From Salinispora mooreana (GTDB lineage Bacteria > Actinomycetota > Actinomycetes > Mycobacteriales > Micromonosporaceae): a DNA stretch of 64,000 nt. The notes beneath the pieces were generated by a model. That model ran no database searches and was not told where the DNA came from. It saw nothing but the letters and a program-made list of their open reading frames with translations. Shown piece by piece: positions 45,967 through 56,298 of this stretch. The translations under genes and the position numbers were made by a program. Each line of letters starts with the position of its first letter. Within the stretch, counting starts at the first letter, position 1. The stretch is from the NCBI RefSeq assembly GCF_000379065.1, contig NZ_KB900614.1, forward strand, positions 1,324,107-1,388,106, in the 5' to 3' direction.

Positions 45967-47303
45967 TACCCCCCGTGACCTGCCGCGGCTGCTGCCGCCG
46001 CCGCTGCTGGCAGCGCCGCGGCGATCTGCTCCAGGGCGGCGTCGTCGATCGCCGCCGAGACGAACCAGGACTCGAAGGCGCTCGGCGGCAGGTAGACGCC
46101 GGCCGCCAGCATCGCGTGGAAGAACGCCTTGAACGCGGGCACCTGCTGGGCACTCGCGGTGGCGTAGTCGAAGACGTCGGCGTCGGTGAAGAATATCGAG
46201 AACATGTTGCCGGCGGAGGACAACCGGTGCGGCACTCCGGCGGTGGTGAGCGCCTCACCGGCGAGCCGGCCCACGACGGCGGCCGTCTCGTCCAGCCGGC
46301 GATAGAGGGCGTCGTCAGCGAGCCGCAGCGTGGCGAGCCCGGCGGCGCAGGCGAGCGGGTTACCGGAGAGGGTGCCGGCCTGGTAGACCGGACCGGCCGG
46401 AGCCAGCTGGGACATGATCTCCGCTCGCCCGCCGAAGGCGGCGGCGGGCAGGCCGCCCCCCATGACCTTGCCGTAGGTCCAGAGGTCGGCGGCACAGGGG
46501 TCAAGGCCGTGCCAGCCGGCGCGGGAGACCCGGAAGCCGGTCATGACCTCGTCAACGATCAGCAGCGCACCGTTCGCGTGGGCGAGGGTGGCGAGTCGCT
46601 GGTTGAAGTTGTCGCGGGGCGCGACCACGCCCATGTTGCCGGCGGCGGACTCGGTGATCACCGCGGCGATCTGCGGGCCCTCGGCGGCGAAGACCGCCTC
46701 GACGGCGGCGAGGTCGTTGTACGGCAGCACGATCGTCTCCCCGGCCGCCGCACCGGTTACGCCCGGCGAGTCGGGCAGACCAAGGGTGGCGACGCCGGAA
46801 CCGGCGGCGGCGAGCAACGCGTCCGAATGCCCGTGGTAGCAGCCGGCGAACTTGATGATCCGGGTACGGCCGGTGTAGCCCCGGGCCAGCCGGATCGCCG
46901 ACATGGTCGCCTCGGTCCCCGAGTTGACCAGTCGTACCTGCTCGATGGGTACGCGGTCAACGATCTCCGCTGCCAGCTCCACCTCACCCGGAGTCGGAGC
47001 GCCGAAGCTCGTGCCGAGCGCGGCGGCGGAGCGTAGCGCCTCCACCACCGCAGGGTGGGCGTGCCCGAGGATCATGGGGCCCCACGAGCAGACCAGGTCG
47101 ACGTAGCGCCGCCCGTCGGCGTCGTAGAGCCACGGCCCCTCCCCCCGAACGATGAAGCGCGGGGTGCCACCGACGGCACGGAACGCGCGGACAGGGGAGT
47201 TCACCCCGCCGGGCACGAGGGCGCAGGCGCGGTCGAACAGGGCCTCGGAGGCCGGCGCGGCGGCCGGGTAGCGGCCGGATCCGGCAGGAAAGACGTCGGT
47301 CAC
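45966..47303 (-). CDS. hemL: glutamate-1-semialdehyde 2,1-aminomutase
   Basis: HemL makes 5-aminolevulinate for haem synthesis in the C5 pathway. The 445-residue protein starts the conserved block [23 protein letters not shown] near residue 28, has [14 protein letters not shown], the PLP lysine Lys279 in [12 protein letters not shown], and [14 protein letters not shown]. An Ala-rich C-terminal tail is not conserved. The start is GTG 47303. Its place ahead of the cytochrome c maturation genes fits haem supply. Confidence 0.96.
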   Translation of the reverse strand: MTDVFPAGSGRYPAAAPASEALFDRACALVPGGVNSPVRAFRAVGGTPRFIVRGEGPWLYDADGRRYVDLVCSWGPMILGHAHPAVVEALRSAAALGTSFGAPTPGEVELAAEIVDRVPIEQVRLVNSGTEATMSAIRLARGYTGRTRIIKFAGCYHGHSDALLAAAGSGVATLGLPDSPGVTGAAAGETIVLPYNDLAAVEAVFAAEGPQIAAVITESAAGNMGVVAPRDNFNQRLATLAHANGALLIVDEVMTGFRVSRAGWHGLDPCAADLWTYGKVMGGGLPAAAFGGRAEIMSQLAPAGPVYQAGTLSGNPLACAAGLATLRLADDALYRRLDETAAVVGRLAGEALTTAGVPHRLSSAGNMFSIFFTDADVFDYATASAQQVPAFKAFFHAMLAAGVYLPPSAFESWFVSAAIDDAALEQIAAALPAAAAAAAAAGHGG

Positions 47304-47440
47304 GATGTCGCCATTGTGGCAGCGTCGGCGGGCAGACCGGCAGGCACCCCGGGCTCCGGGTAATCAGTCTCACCCCGGCCGACGGCCAAGGCAGCTCGCC
47401 GACGTGGGGCGGCACCTCAAGGTCGCGCTAGGCTGACCGG

Positions 47441-47764
47441 GTGGATCGTGCCGAACTGTCCATCACGTTACACCGGTCGGGGGACGAGGTTGTCCTGTGC
47501 CTCGCCGGTGAGATCGACATGATGACGGCCGCCCAGCTCTCCACCGTCGTCAATGAGATGTTGACCGAGCCGCCCCCACGAATCGTGCTGGACCTGGCAG
47601 CCGTCACCTTCTGCGACTCGCAGGGCCTGGGCACGCTGGTCGTGCTCAGCCGCAAGACCAGTCACTCCCAGAGCCTGCTGGTCCTCACCAACGTGGCGGA
47701 GTTCCTGCGCCGCGTCCTCGACATCACGGGCCTGCGTAGCGCCCTGATGATTCGCGGCGACTGA
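47441..47764 (+). CDS. STAS-domain anti-sigma factor antagonist
   Basis: A 107-residue single STAS domain of the RsbV/SpoIIAA type. The candidate phosphorylated Ser60 is in TFCDSQGLGTL. Its dephosphorylated form would bind an anti-sigma kinase and free a sigma factor. It is convergent with the response regulator gene, only three bases apart at their ends, and a few kilobases from a SpoIIE phosphatase that could dephosphorylate it. Start is GTG 47441. Confidence 0.9.
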   Translation: MDRAELSITLHRSGDEVVLCLAGEIDMMTAAQLSTVVNEMLTEPPPRIVLDLAAVTFCDSQGLGTLVVLSRKTSHSQSLLVLTNVAEFLRRVLDITGLRSALMIRGD

Positions 47765-47767
47765 CTC

Positions 47768-48325
47768 TCAGCCGGTGTTGCCCCAGCGAGCCTGCTCCAG
47801 CAGGTCGATCGCGCGCTGCACCGCCGCTGGGTCGGTCTCCGCGCGGAGCAGCGCGGTGGCCTCGTCAATGGCGTCGGTCAGCAGCCGCCGCTGGGTCTCC
47901 CGCTCCTGAAGCAGGGCCGACTGGGCGGTGAGCTGCCCAGTCTTCACCCACAGGTCAACGAAGACCGACACCTTGGCCCGCAGTACCCACGGGTCGAACG
48001 GCTTGGTGAGGTGGTCCACCGCGCCGGCGGCGTACCCGCGCATGGCCAGCTGGGCGTCCTGGTCCGCGGAGGTAAGGAAGATGATCGGCACATGCCGGGT
48101 TCGTTCCCGCCGCTTGATGTGACTCGCCGTCTCGAAGCCGTCCATCTCCGGCATCTGGGCGTCCAGGAGGATCACCGCGAAGTCGTCAACGAGGAGCCGC
48201 TTCAGCGCCGCCTCGCCGCTCTCCACGGCCACCGACTGGACCTGGAGCCCCTGCAGGATCGCCTCCAGGGCCGTCAGGTTCTCCCGACGATCATCCACCA
48301 GCAGCGCCTTCGCCAGCTGCGTCAT
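47768..48325 (-). CDS. response regulator without DNA-binding domain
   Basis: The 185-residue protein has a receiver domain with phospho-acceptor Asp55 (VILLDAQMPEMDG), acidic pair LVDD, Thr in FLTSADQD and Lys in HLTKPFD. The remaining 60 residues form a probable coiled coil (SALLQERETQRRLLTDAIDEATALLRAE) with no output domain recognised. It overlaps the hybrid kinase gene by four bases, so the two should work as a pair. Confidence 0.92.
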   Translation of the reverse strand: MTQLAKALLVDDRRENLTALEAILQGLQVQSVAVESGEAALKRLLVDDFAVILLDAQMPEMDGFETASHIKRRERTRHVPIIFLTSADQDAQLAMRGYAAGAVDHLTKPFDPWVLRAKVSVFVDLWVKTGQLTAQSALLQERETQRRLLTDAIDEATALLRAETDPAAVQRAIDLLEQARWGNTG

Positions 48326-51300
48326 GGGCTCTCCTCGCTCCGGCCTCCACTGATCCAGGACGAGATGAGCTCGATCAACTCGTCCAGGTCAACGGGCTTG
48401 GTGATGTATCCGCTGCCCCCGGCCGCGAGCGCGGACTCCCGATCACCGGGCATCGCCTTCGCGGTCAGGAAGACGATCGGGAGGTCGGCGAAGCGGTGGT
48501 TACGCCGGATCTGCCGTGTCGTCTCGTATCCGTCCTGATCGGGGATCATGGCATCCATCAGCACGATGTCCGCCTCCGGATGCTCGGCCAGCAGGCGTAC
48601 GCCGTCGGCCCCGTTGTCCGCGTACAGCACGGTCATCCCGTGTAGCTCCAGGGCGCTGGTCAGGGCGAACACGGTACGTACGTCGTCGTCCACGATCAGC
48701 ACGGTGGCACCGGCCAGCTGGCGGGTCGCCGTCGCCTCGACGGTGGGTGGCAGCAGCTCCACGGCGGGCATCAGTAGCGACGACGGGAGACCGGCTCGGG
48801 CAGGTGAGGGTGGCGCCGGCGCCACGACCGCGTCCGGGGCCAGGACGTCGGGGAGGAAGAGGGTGAACGTCGAACCCTGCCCGGGCACCGACGAGACGCT
48901 GATCGCGCCACCCAGCAGCCGGGCCAGATCCCGACTGATCGACAGCCCCAGACCGGTCCCCCCGTACCGACGACTGGTCGTGCCGTCGGCCTGCTGGAAC
49001 GCCTCAAAGATGATCGACAGCTTGTCGTCGGAGATGCCGATCCCGGTGTCCGTGACGGTGAAGGCGACCACCTGCCGCGCGTTGGTCAAGGCCGGCACGT
49101 CGAAGACCGTCGACTCCGGTGCGGGGGCGATCCCCAACCGCACCGCCCCGGCGTCGGTGAACTTGACCGCGTTGGAAAGTAGGTTCCGCAGGATCTGCTG
49201 CAGCAGCTGGACGTCGGTGACGATCTCCTTCGGCAGTTCCGGACTGACCTGGACCTCGAAGTTGAGGCCCTTCTCCTCCGCCTGCGGGACGAACGCCTGC
49301 TCGACATAGCCGCGGACCTCGGTGAACTGAATCTCGGTCGGCTCGACATCCGTCCGGCCAGCTTCGATCTTGGACAGGTCCAGAATGTCGTCGATCAGCG
49401 TGAGCAGGTCGGTGCCGGCGTTGTGGATCGTCCGGGCGAACTCGATCTGCTTCGGGGTGAGGTTCTGCTCCGGGTTCTGGGCCAGCAGCCGGGCCAGCAG
49501 CAACAACGAGTTCAGCGGCGTACGCAGCTCATGGCTCATGTTGGCCAGGAACTCCGACTTGTACGCCGAGGCGCGGGTGAGCTGCTGCGCCGTCTCCTCC
49601 AGGCCCAGCCGGGCCAGCTCGACCTCCCGATTCTTGGTCTCGATGTTGCCCTTCTGCTCGGAGAGGAGCTTCGCCTTCTCCTCCAGCTCCGCATTCGTGC
49701 GCTGGAGTTCGGCCGACTGCTCCTGCAGCTCGTTGGCCAGCCGCTGTGACTGGGCCAGCAACTCCTCGGTACGCCGGTTCGCCTGGATGGTGTTGACCGC
49801 GACGCCGATGGTGAGGACGAGCCGCTCCAGGAAGGAGAGATACAAGTCGGAGAGAGCGGTCACGCTGGCGAACTCGATCACGCCGAGCAGTTCGCCCTCG
49901 AAGATGACCGGCAGCACCACCAGGTCGGCCGGCGGGGTGTCCGCGAGCCCGGAACGGAGCCGGAGCCGGCTCTCCGCCGGCCCGCTGACCCGAATCGTGC
50001 GCCGGGACAGCGCGACCTGGCCGACCAGGCCCTCACCGGGGCCAAACGTCACGTCCTGCCCACGAGCGACGTAGCCGTACGAGGCGGTGAGCCGTAGTCG
50101 AAAGTTGCCCTCAGTGTCATCCACCAGGAAGAACGCGCCGAGCTGCGCGTCCACCAGCGGAGTCACCTCCATCATGATCATGCGGCAGACCTCGCCGAGG
50201 TCCCGCTGACCCTGCAGCAGCCCACCGATACGGGCCAGATTGGAGTCCAGCCAGCCCTGCTCGGCATTCACCGTGGTCGTCTCCCGGAGGGTGACGATCA
50301 TCTGGTTGATGTTGTCTGTCAGCTCGGCGACCTCCCCCTGCGCGTCGACCGCGATCTGCTGGGTCAGGTCGCCGCGGGTCACCGACGTGGAGACCTCGGC
50401 GATGGCGCGCAGCTGAATGGTCAGGGTGGAGGCGAGTTGGTTGACGTTCTCGGTGAGGTCCCGCCACGTCCCGGCGACGCCCTTCACCTGGGCCTGACCA
50501 CCCAACTTCCCCTCGGTACCCACCTCCCGAGCCACCCGGGTCACCTCATCGGCGAACGACGACAACTGATCCACCATCGTGTTGACGGTGTTCTTCAACT
50601 CCAGAATCTCGCCCTGCGCATCAACCGTGATCTTCTGCCCCAGATCACCCCGCGCGACGGCGGTCGTGACCGAGGCGATGTTGCGCACCTGCAAGGTCAG
50701 GTTCGACGCCATCGAGTTCACGTTGTCCGTCAGGTCCCGCCACGTCCCGGAGACACCCTTCACCTGGGCCTGACCACCCAACTTCCCCTCGGTACCCACC
50801 TCCCGAGCCACCCGGGTCACCTCATCGGCGAACGACGACAACTGATCCACCATCGTGTTGACGGTGTTCTTCAACTCCAGAATCTCGCCCTGCGCATCAA
50901 CCGTGATCTTCTGCCCCAGATCACCCCGCGCGACCGCCGTCGACACCTGCGAGATGTTGCGAACCTGGCTGGTCAGATTGCCGGCGAGTTGATTGACGTT
51001 CTCGGTGAGGTCCCGCCACGTCCCGGAGACGCCCCGCACCTGGGCCTGACCACCCAACTTCCCGTCGATGCCGACCTCCCGAGCCACCCGGGTCACCTCA
51101 TCGGCGAACGACGACAACTGATCCACCATCGTGTTGACGGTGTTCTTCAACTCCAGAATCTCGCCCTGCGCATCAACCGTGATCTTCTGCCCCAGATCAC
51201 CCGTCGCCACCGCCGTCGACACCTGCGAGATGTTGCGAACCTGTGCGGTCAGGTTCGACCCCATGGTGTTCACCGAGTCGATCAGGTCCTTCCAGGTGCC

Positions 51301-51864
51301 GGCGGCACCTCGGACATCGGCCTGACCACCCAGCTTCCCCTCGGTACCCACCTCCCGGGCCACCCGGGTCACCTCATCGGCGTACGACGACAACTGGTCG
51401 ACCACGGTGTTCACCGTGCGCCCGATGCGCAGGTACTCCCCACGCAGCGGTCGGTCGTCCAGCTCCAGCGCCACGTGCTGGGAGAGATCACCCTTGGCGA
51501 CGGCCGCGATCACCCGAGCGATCTCGATGGTCGGGCGCCCGAGGTCGTCGATGAGCGAATTGACCGCCTGCTGCCCCTCCGCCCAGGAACCATCCAGGTC
51601 CTCGTCGTCGAGGCGTTCGGTGAGCCGTCCGTCCCGGCCCACGATCCGGCTGATCCGGCGCAGGTCGTGGTACTGCCGCTCCTGGAGCGACACCACCTCG
51701 TTGAAGGCGTCCGCCACCTCGCCCGCCCGGCCCGACCGGTGCGGCAGCCGAACCCTGAGATCGCCGTGGCGAACGCGCCGAAGCGCCTCGGTCAGCTCGA
51801 TGAGGACCGCATCGGGGTCCGGCGCGGACAGCTCCGCTGCCGGCTGCTTCGCCGTGGTCATCAT
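48322..51864 (-). CDS. soluble hybrid histidine kinase with HAMP-repeat array
   Basis: The 1180-residue protein contains, in order: an N-terminal HAMP-like region; at least four 92-residue tandem HAMP units (each with [31 protein letters not shown]); a GAF domain (about residues 555-690); a coiled coil; HisKA with His778 ([12 protein letters not shown]); a HATPase ([21 protein letters not shown] and [10 protein letters not shown]); and a receiver with Asp1104 ([13 protein letters not shown]). No transmembrane segment is seen. The layout resembles fungal group III (Nik1-type) osmosensing kinases and their bacterial relatives. ATG 51864 or 51861 may be used. It is divergent from a SpoIIE phosphatase. 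Confidence 0.92.
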   Translation of the reverse strand: MMTTAKQPAAELSAPDPDAVLIELTEALRRVRHGDLRVRLPHRSGRAGEVADAFNEVVSLQERQYHDLRRISRIVGRDGRLTERLDDEDLDGSWAEGQQAVNSLIDDLGRPTIEIARVIAAVAKGDLSQHVALELDDRPLRGEYLRIGRTVNTVVDQLSSYADEVTRVAREVGTEGKLGGQADVRGAAGTWKDLIDSVNTMGSNLTAQVRNISQVSTAVATGDLGQKITVDAQGEILELKNTVNTMVDQLSSFADEVTRVAREVGIDGKLGGQAQVRGVSGTWRDLTENVNQLAGNLTSQVRNISQVSTAVARGDLGQKITVDAQGEILELKNTVNTMVDQLSSFADEVTRVAREVGTEGKLGGQAQVKGVSGTWRDLTDNVNSMASNLTLQVRNIASVTTAVARGDLGQKITVDAQGEILELKNTVNTMVDQLSSFADEVTRVAREVGTEGKLGGQAQVKGVAGTWRDLTENVNQLASTLTIQLRAIAEVSTSVTRGDLTQQIAVDAQGEVAELTDNINQMIVTLRETTTVNAEQGWLDSNLARIGGLLQGQRDLGEVCRMIMMEVTPLVDAQLGAFFLVDDTEGNFRLRLTASYGYVARGQDVTFGPGEGLVGQVALSRRTIRVSGPAESRLRLRSGLADTPPADLVVLPVIFEGELLGVIEFASVTALSDLYLSFLERLVLTIGVAVNTIQANRRTEELLAQSQRLANELQEQSAELQRTNAELEEKAKLLSEQKGNIETKNREVELARLGLEETAQQLTRASAYKSEFLANMSHELRTPLNSLLLLARLLAQNPEQNLTPKQIEFARTIHNAGTDLLTLIDDILDLSKIEAGRTDVEPTEIQFTEVRGYVEQAFVPQAEEKGLNFEVQVSPELPKEIVTDVQLLQQILRNLLSNAVKFTDAGAVRLGIAPAPESTVFDVPALTNARQVVAFTVTDTGIGISDDKLSIIFEAFQQADGTTSRRYGGTGLGLSISRDLARLLGGAISVSSVPGQGSTFTLFLPDVLAPDAVVAPAPPSPARAGLPSSLLMPAVELLPPTVEATATRQLAGATVLIVDDDVRTVFALTSALELHGMTVLYADNGADGVRLLAEHPEADIVLMDAMIPDQDGYETTRQIRRNHRFADLPIVFLTAKAMPGDRESALAAGGSGYITKPVDLDELIELISSWISGGRSEESP
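50490..51480 (-). repeat. 276-base tandem repeats in the HAMP array
   Basis: Equivalent points lie at 50490, 50766, 51042 and 51318, an exact 276-base period (92 codons). Stretches of about 160 bases in the first three units are almost identical, including silent positions, implying recent homogenisation or expansion. Confidence 0.92.
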
Positions 51865-52044
51865 TCCTCGCTCACGTCGGGGCCGCCTGCTGCCGGCAGG
51901 CCGGACATCCCACTATTGTGCCCACCGCCGACCACACGCCAGACCGACGCGGCGTGCGCCGGCACCCGGTTCGGGGCTGCCCCGGCGGCGCCGTTCCGCT
52001 GGGTCCGCTTGGCACCCACCGCGGCAGCGGTGGAGGATACGGGG

Positions 52045-54126
52045 GTGTCAGCGGAGAGGGGGCCCGCGCCGACCGGAGGCCGGGATGAGCGCATCCGACG
52101 AGTCCGGCTCCCCGCAGATCCCCGAACGCCCGCCGCGGCGCGCGCACTCGTCCGGTCGCTGCTCGCCGAGGCGGACCTGGCGGAGCTGACCAACGAGGCG
52201 CTCCTGCTCACCACCGAACTCTCCACCAACGCGGTGGAGCACGCCCGCACCGAACTGGACCTCGAGGTGGTCGCCGACCGGAGGGGTCTCACCGTCACCG
52301 TCTCCGACTTCGCCCGCGGGCCGGTCGAGGAGCTGACCGTCGGCGTTCGCAACGAGAGCAGCGACATCGCCGACATCGCCGAGCGGGGCCGGGGCCTGCT
52401 CCTGGTTGACCACTTCGCCAGCCGGTGGGGCACCACGTACCTGCCCGCCGGTAAGGGGATCTGGTTCCGGCTCGACCGGCCCGACTCGCTGGATCACCCC
52501 GGCCGGTCACCGGTCACCGCGGTGTCAGCCGTGGCGGTGACCGGTGACCAAGGCGCCAGCGCGGGCAGCTTCCCGCCGAGCGCCGCGGCGATGAGTGAGC
52601 TGATGCAGACCGCACCCGACCCGTACGCGGAGGACTCCCTGCCGGACTTCGCGACCAGCCTGTTGACCCGGGTGGCCGAGATGGTCGGCGCGGCCGGCGG
52701 CCAGGTCCGGCTGGACCGGGGTGACGGGCAGGGCCCGCAGCTACTGGCCCGCTACGGCCGACAGCCCCGGGTCGACAATGACCTGGTACGGGTGCCGCTG
52801 ACCGTACACCGGCCGTACGTCGGCGAGTTGGAGCTGGACGCGGCACCGTCCGCGTACGCCCAACCGCTGGCGGTGTTGATGGCCGAGCGGCTTTCGCTGC
52901 ACCTGGAGAACGACCGGCTGCGCCGGGCCGACCTGCGCCGGCAGGCCTGGCTGACCTTCCTCGCCGAGGCCAGTGAGCTGCTCGCCCAGTCCCTCGACGT
53001 CGAGTTGACCATGGCACTCATCCCGCAGCTCGTGGTGCCCCGCCTCGGGCAGTGGTGCGCGGTGCACACCAGCAATGAGTGGGGGCGGCTGCGCCTGGCG
53101 GCGGCCAGCCACGCGGACGAGTCGATGCTGCCCCAACTACACGCCGTGCTGGCGGAGACCGGGCCGGACTCGATCCAGTCCCGGCTGCGTGAGGCCTCCC
53201 GCAACGGCACCCAGCTCCCGCTCGGCGCGCCGACCGAGGGCTTCGCCGTCCCGCTGATCGCCCGCGGCCAGCGGCTCGGCACCCTCGCTGTTGGCCGGCA
53301 CCAACGGCATCGGCACGACCCGGACGAAGTCGCCGTACTGGAGGATGTGGCCCGACGCGCGGCGCTGGCGATCGAGAATGCGCGCATCCACGCCGAGCGC
53401 CGCCGGGTCGCCCAGGCGCTCCAGCAGTCGCTGCTGCCGCCCGTGCTGCCGGTGGTGGAGGGGATCGGCCTCGCCGCGGAGTACGTCCCGACCGGGGACG
53501 ACGCGGACGTCGGCGGCGATTTCTACGACGTGCTGCCGCTGCCGGACGGGCGGTGGTTGGTGGTGATCGGTGACGTCTCCGGTAAGGGAGTGCAGGCGGC
53601 CACCCTCACCGGCCTGGTCCGGGACGTCATCCGGACCCTGATCGGGGACGGCAAGCCACTGTCGGAGACGCTGATCCGGCTCAACGGGACACTGGTCGAG
53701 CGGGGCGGCGGGCGCTACTGCACGCTGGCTCTGGCCGCGGTTGGACCGGGTGTGGGTAACCACATGGAGGTTAGCCTGTACCTCGCCGGGCACGACCGGC
53801 CGGTGCTGCTGACGGCCGCCGGTGCGGCCCGGTTCGTCGGCACCGGCGGCACCGCGCTCGGGCTACTCGACTCGATCTCCTCGCCGGCCACCGAGCTCAC
53901 CCTGGGCCCCGGCGAGGCATTGATCTTCTACACCGACGGGGTCACCGAGCGGCGGCGCGGGCGGGAGCTTTTCGGGGTGGACCGGCTCCGGGAGGCGGCG
54001 GCGCCGCTCGCCGGCTACTCGGCGGATGTGGTGGCGGCGCGGCTGCGCTCGACCGCGCTCGGGTTCTCCACCGAGACGCCCCGGGACGACATCGCGATCC
54101 TGGTCCTGCGCAACGACGCCGACTAG
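52045..54126 (+). CDS. SpoIIE-type phosphatase with anti-sigma kinase-like and GAF domains
   Basis: The 693-residue protein has an RsbW-like HATPase at the N-terminus (LTNEALLLTTELSTNAVEHA with the N-box, and ERGRGLLLVDHFASRWG), a GAF domain near residues 310-450 (VPLIARGQRLGTLAVG), then a PP2C-type SpoIIE domain (DADVGGDFYDVLPLPDGRWLVVIGDVSGKG and a final DDIAILVL). It could dephosphorylate STAS antagonists and release sigma factors. I chose GTG 52045 with GGAGG upstream; the much longer open frame is antisense to the kinase gene. It is divergent from the hybrid kinase, with 180 bases between them. Confidence 0.9.
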   Translation: MSAERGPAPTGGRDERIRRVRLPADPRTPAAARALVRSLLAEADLAELTNEALLLTTELSTNAVEHARTELDLEVVADRRGLTVTVSDFARGPVEELTVGVRNESSDIADIAERGRGLLLVDHFASRWGTTYLPAGKGIWFRLDRPDSLDHPGRSPVTAVSAVAVTGDQGASAGSFPPSAAAMSELMQTAPDPYAEDSLPDFATSLLTRVAEMVGAAGGQVRLDRGDGQGPQLLARYGRQPRVDNDLVRVPLTVHRPYVGELELDAAPSAYAQPLAVLMAERLSLHLENDRLRRADLRRQAWLTFLAEASELLAQSLDVELTMALIPQLVVPRLGQWCAVHTSNEWGRLRLAAASHADESMLPQLHAVLAETGPDSIQSRLREASRNGTQLPLGAPTEGFAVPLIARGQRLGTLAVGRHQRHRHDPDEVAVLEDVARRAALAIENARIHAERRRVAQALQQSLLPPVLPVVEGIGLAAEYVPTGDDADVGGDFYDVLPLPDGRWLVVIGDVSGKGVQAATLTGLVRDVIRTLIGDGKPLSETLIRLNGTLVERGGGRYCTLALAAVGPGVGNHMEVSLYLAGHDRPVLLTAAGAARFVGTGGTALGLLDSISSPATELTLGPGEALIFYTDGVTERRRGRELFGVDRLREAAAPLAGYSADVVAARLRSTALGFSTETPRDDIAILVLRNDAD

Positions 54127-54181
54127 CCGCGGCCCCGCGAGCAGGAGGGTGGCTGGGCGGCCCGGCCGGTAACGTAACGCC

Positions 54182-56278
54182 GTGACCACCGAGACCCCAG
54201 CGCCCGTCGCCACGCGGATGCCGACCGAGCGAACCCACCACGGCGATACCGTCATTGACGAGTACGCCTGGCTCGCCGGCAAGGACGATCCCGCCACGAT
54301 CGCCTACCTCACCACCGAGAACGCCTACACCGAGGCCCGAACGGCCCACCTTGCCGACCTGCGCGAGCAGCTGTTCGAGGAGATCCGCCGGCGGACCCAG
54401 GAGACCGACCTGTCGGTGCCCACCCGCAAGGGCGGCCACTGGTACTACACCCGCACGGTCGAGGGGCAGCAGTACGGGGTGCAGTGCCGCCGCGTCGTCC
54501 ACGACGGCGAAACCGACCCGCCGGTCAGCCGGGACGGCGCTCCCCTGGCCGGCGAGGAGGTGCTGCTAGACGGCAACCTACTCGCCGCGGGGCAGGACTT
54601 CTTCGCGCTCGGAGCCTTCGACGTGAGCCCGGACGGGCGTTGGCTCGCGTACTCGACCGACTTCTCCGGCGACGAGCGGTTCACGCTCCGGGTGAAGGAC
54701 CTCAGCACCGGGGAGCTGCTGCCCGACGAGGTGCCCGGCACGTTCTACGGAACGGCCTGGTCCACCGATGCCTCGATTCTCTTCTATGTCACCGTTGACG
54801 ACGCGTGGCGGCCGAACCGGGTCTGGCGGCACACGCTGGGCACCCCGGCCAGCGAGGACGTGGTGGTCTACCAGGAGGACGACGAACGGTTCTGGGTCGG
54901 TGTCGAGCTGACCCGCTCGGAGAAGTTCCTCCTCATCGATATTCACAGCAAGGTGACCAGCGAGGTCCTGGCGATCCCCGCCGGCAACCCGACCGGCACC
55001 CCGGTCCCGGTGGCCCCCCGCCGCCAGGGCGTGGAGTACACGGTCGAGCACCACGGCCACCGGTTCCTGATCCTGCACAACGACGGCGCCGAGGACTTCG
55101 CCCTCGCGTACACCTCGGCCGACGCCCCGGGCGACTGGGTGCCGCTCGTCGCGCACTCCCCCGGCACCCGTCTGGAGGCGGTTGACGCCTTCGAGAACCA
55201 TCTTGTGGTCACGTTGCGCGCCAACGGGCTGACCGGGCTGCGGGTGTTGCCGATCGGGGGTGGCGATCCGCACGACATCGACTTCCCCGAACCGCTGTAC
55301 GCCGTCGGCCTGGACAGCAACCCGGAGTACCACACGAGTCAGCTCCGACTCCGCTACACCTCACTGGTCACCCCGGACTCGGTGTACGACTACGACCTGG
55401 TCACCCGCCGGATGGTGCAACGCCGGCAGCGGCCGGTGCTGCCCGGGCCGGACGGCCGCCCGTACGACCCCACCGGCTACGAGCAGCACCGGGACTGGGC
55501 GATCGCCGACGACGGCACCCGGGTGCCGATCTCGTTGGTCTGCCGGGCCGGCACCCCGCGCGACGGCTCCGCGCCGTGCGTCATCTACGGCTACGGCGCC
55601 TACGAGGCGAGCATGGACCCCTGGTTCTCGGTCGCCCGGCTCTCCCTGCTGGACCGGGGTGTCGTCTTCGCCGTGGCACACATCCGCGGCGGCGGCGAGC
55701 TGGGCCGGCGCTGGTACGACCAGGGCAAGCTGCTGGCCAAGAAGAACACCTTCACCGACTTCGTGGCCTGTGCGCGGCATCTGGTCAAGGCGGGCTGGAC
55801 CACGACCGACCGGCTGGTCGCCCGGGGTGCCTCCGCCGGCGGGCTGCTGATGGGCGCGGTGACCAACCTCGCCCCGGACGCGTTCACCGGGATCGTCGCG
55901 CAGGTTCCCTTCGTTGACGCGCTGACCTCGATCCTCGACCCGTCGCTGCCGTTGACCGTCACCGAGTGGGAGGAGTGGGGCAACCCGTTGGACGACCCCG
56001 AGGTGTACGCGTACATGAAGTCGTACACGCCGTACGAGAACGTGCGGGCCGTGGACTATCCAGCGATCCTCGCGGTGACCAGCCTCAACGACACCCGGGT
56101 GCTCTACCACGAGCCGGCGAAGTGGATCGCGCGCCTGCGGGCCACCGCGCCGCGGGGCGACTACCTGCTCAAGACCGAGATGGGCGCCGGGCACGGCGGG
56201 CCGAGCGGTCGGTACGACGCCTGGCGGGAGGAGGCCTTCATCAACGCCTGGCTGCTCGACCAGCTCGGCCGCGCCTGA
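54182..56278 (+). CDS. ptrB: oligopeptidase B (S9 family)
   Basis: The 698-residue protein is a cytosolic prolyl-oligopeptidase-family enzyme: an N-terminal propeller (DEYAWLAGKDDPATIAYLTTENAYTEA at the start) and a C-terminal alpha/beta hydrolase. The catalytic Ser551 is in ARGASAGGLLMGA and the His in EMGAGHGGPSGRYDAW. The run YGYGAYEASMDPWFSVARLSLLDRG is typical of oligopeptidase B, which cuts after basic residues in short peptides. Start is GTG 54182. It is monocistronic between two convergent neighbours. Confidence 0.92.
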   Translation: MTTETPAPVATRMPTERTHHGDTVIDEYAWLAGKDDPATIAYLTTENAYTEARTAHLADLREQLFEEIRRRTQETDLSVPTRKGGHWYYTRTVEGQQYGVQCRRVVHDGETDPPVSRDGAPLAGEEVLLDGNLLAAGQDFFALGAFDVSPDGRWLAYSTDFSGDERFTLRVKDLSTGELLPDEVPGTFYGTAWSTDASILFYVTVDDAWRPNRVWRHTLGTPASEDVVVYQEDDERFWVGVELTRSEKFLLIDIHSKVTSEVLAIPAGNPTGTPVPVAPRRQGVEYTVEHHGHRFLILHNDGAEDFALAYTSADAPGDWVPLVAHSPGTRLEAVDAFENHLVVTLRANGLTGLRVLPIGGGDPHDIDFPEPLYAVGLDSNPEYHTSQLRLRYTSLVTPDSVYDYDLVTRRMVQRRQRPVLPGPDGRPYDPTGYEQHRDWAIADDGTRVPISLVCRAGTPRDGSAPCVIYGYGAYEASMDPWFSVARLSLLDRGVVFAVAHIRGGGELGRRWYDQGKLLAKKNTFTDFVACARHLVKAGWTTTDRLVARGASAGGLLMGAVTNLAPDAFTGIVAQVPFVDALTSILDPSLPLTVTEWEEWGNPLDDPEVYAYMKSYTPYENVRAVDYPAILAVTSLNDTRVLYHEPAKWIARLRATAPRGDYLLKTEMGAGHGGPSGRYDAWREEAFINAWLLDQLGRA

Positions 56279-56298
56279 GGCCGGGCCCGCGCAGGGAG

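Noticed and set aside
50490..51480. Long near-identical repeats as a possible assembly artefact or mobile repeat
   Set aside because: The 276-base period is an exact 92-codon HAMP unit and stays in frame. Copy number still merits checking.
50437..52044. Long plus-strand open frame extending the SpoIIE gene upstream
   Set aside because: It is antisense to the HAMP array; the encoded sequence is repetitive and the supported start is GTG 52045.
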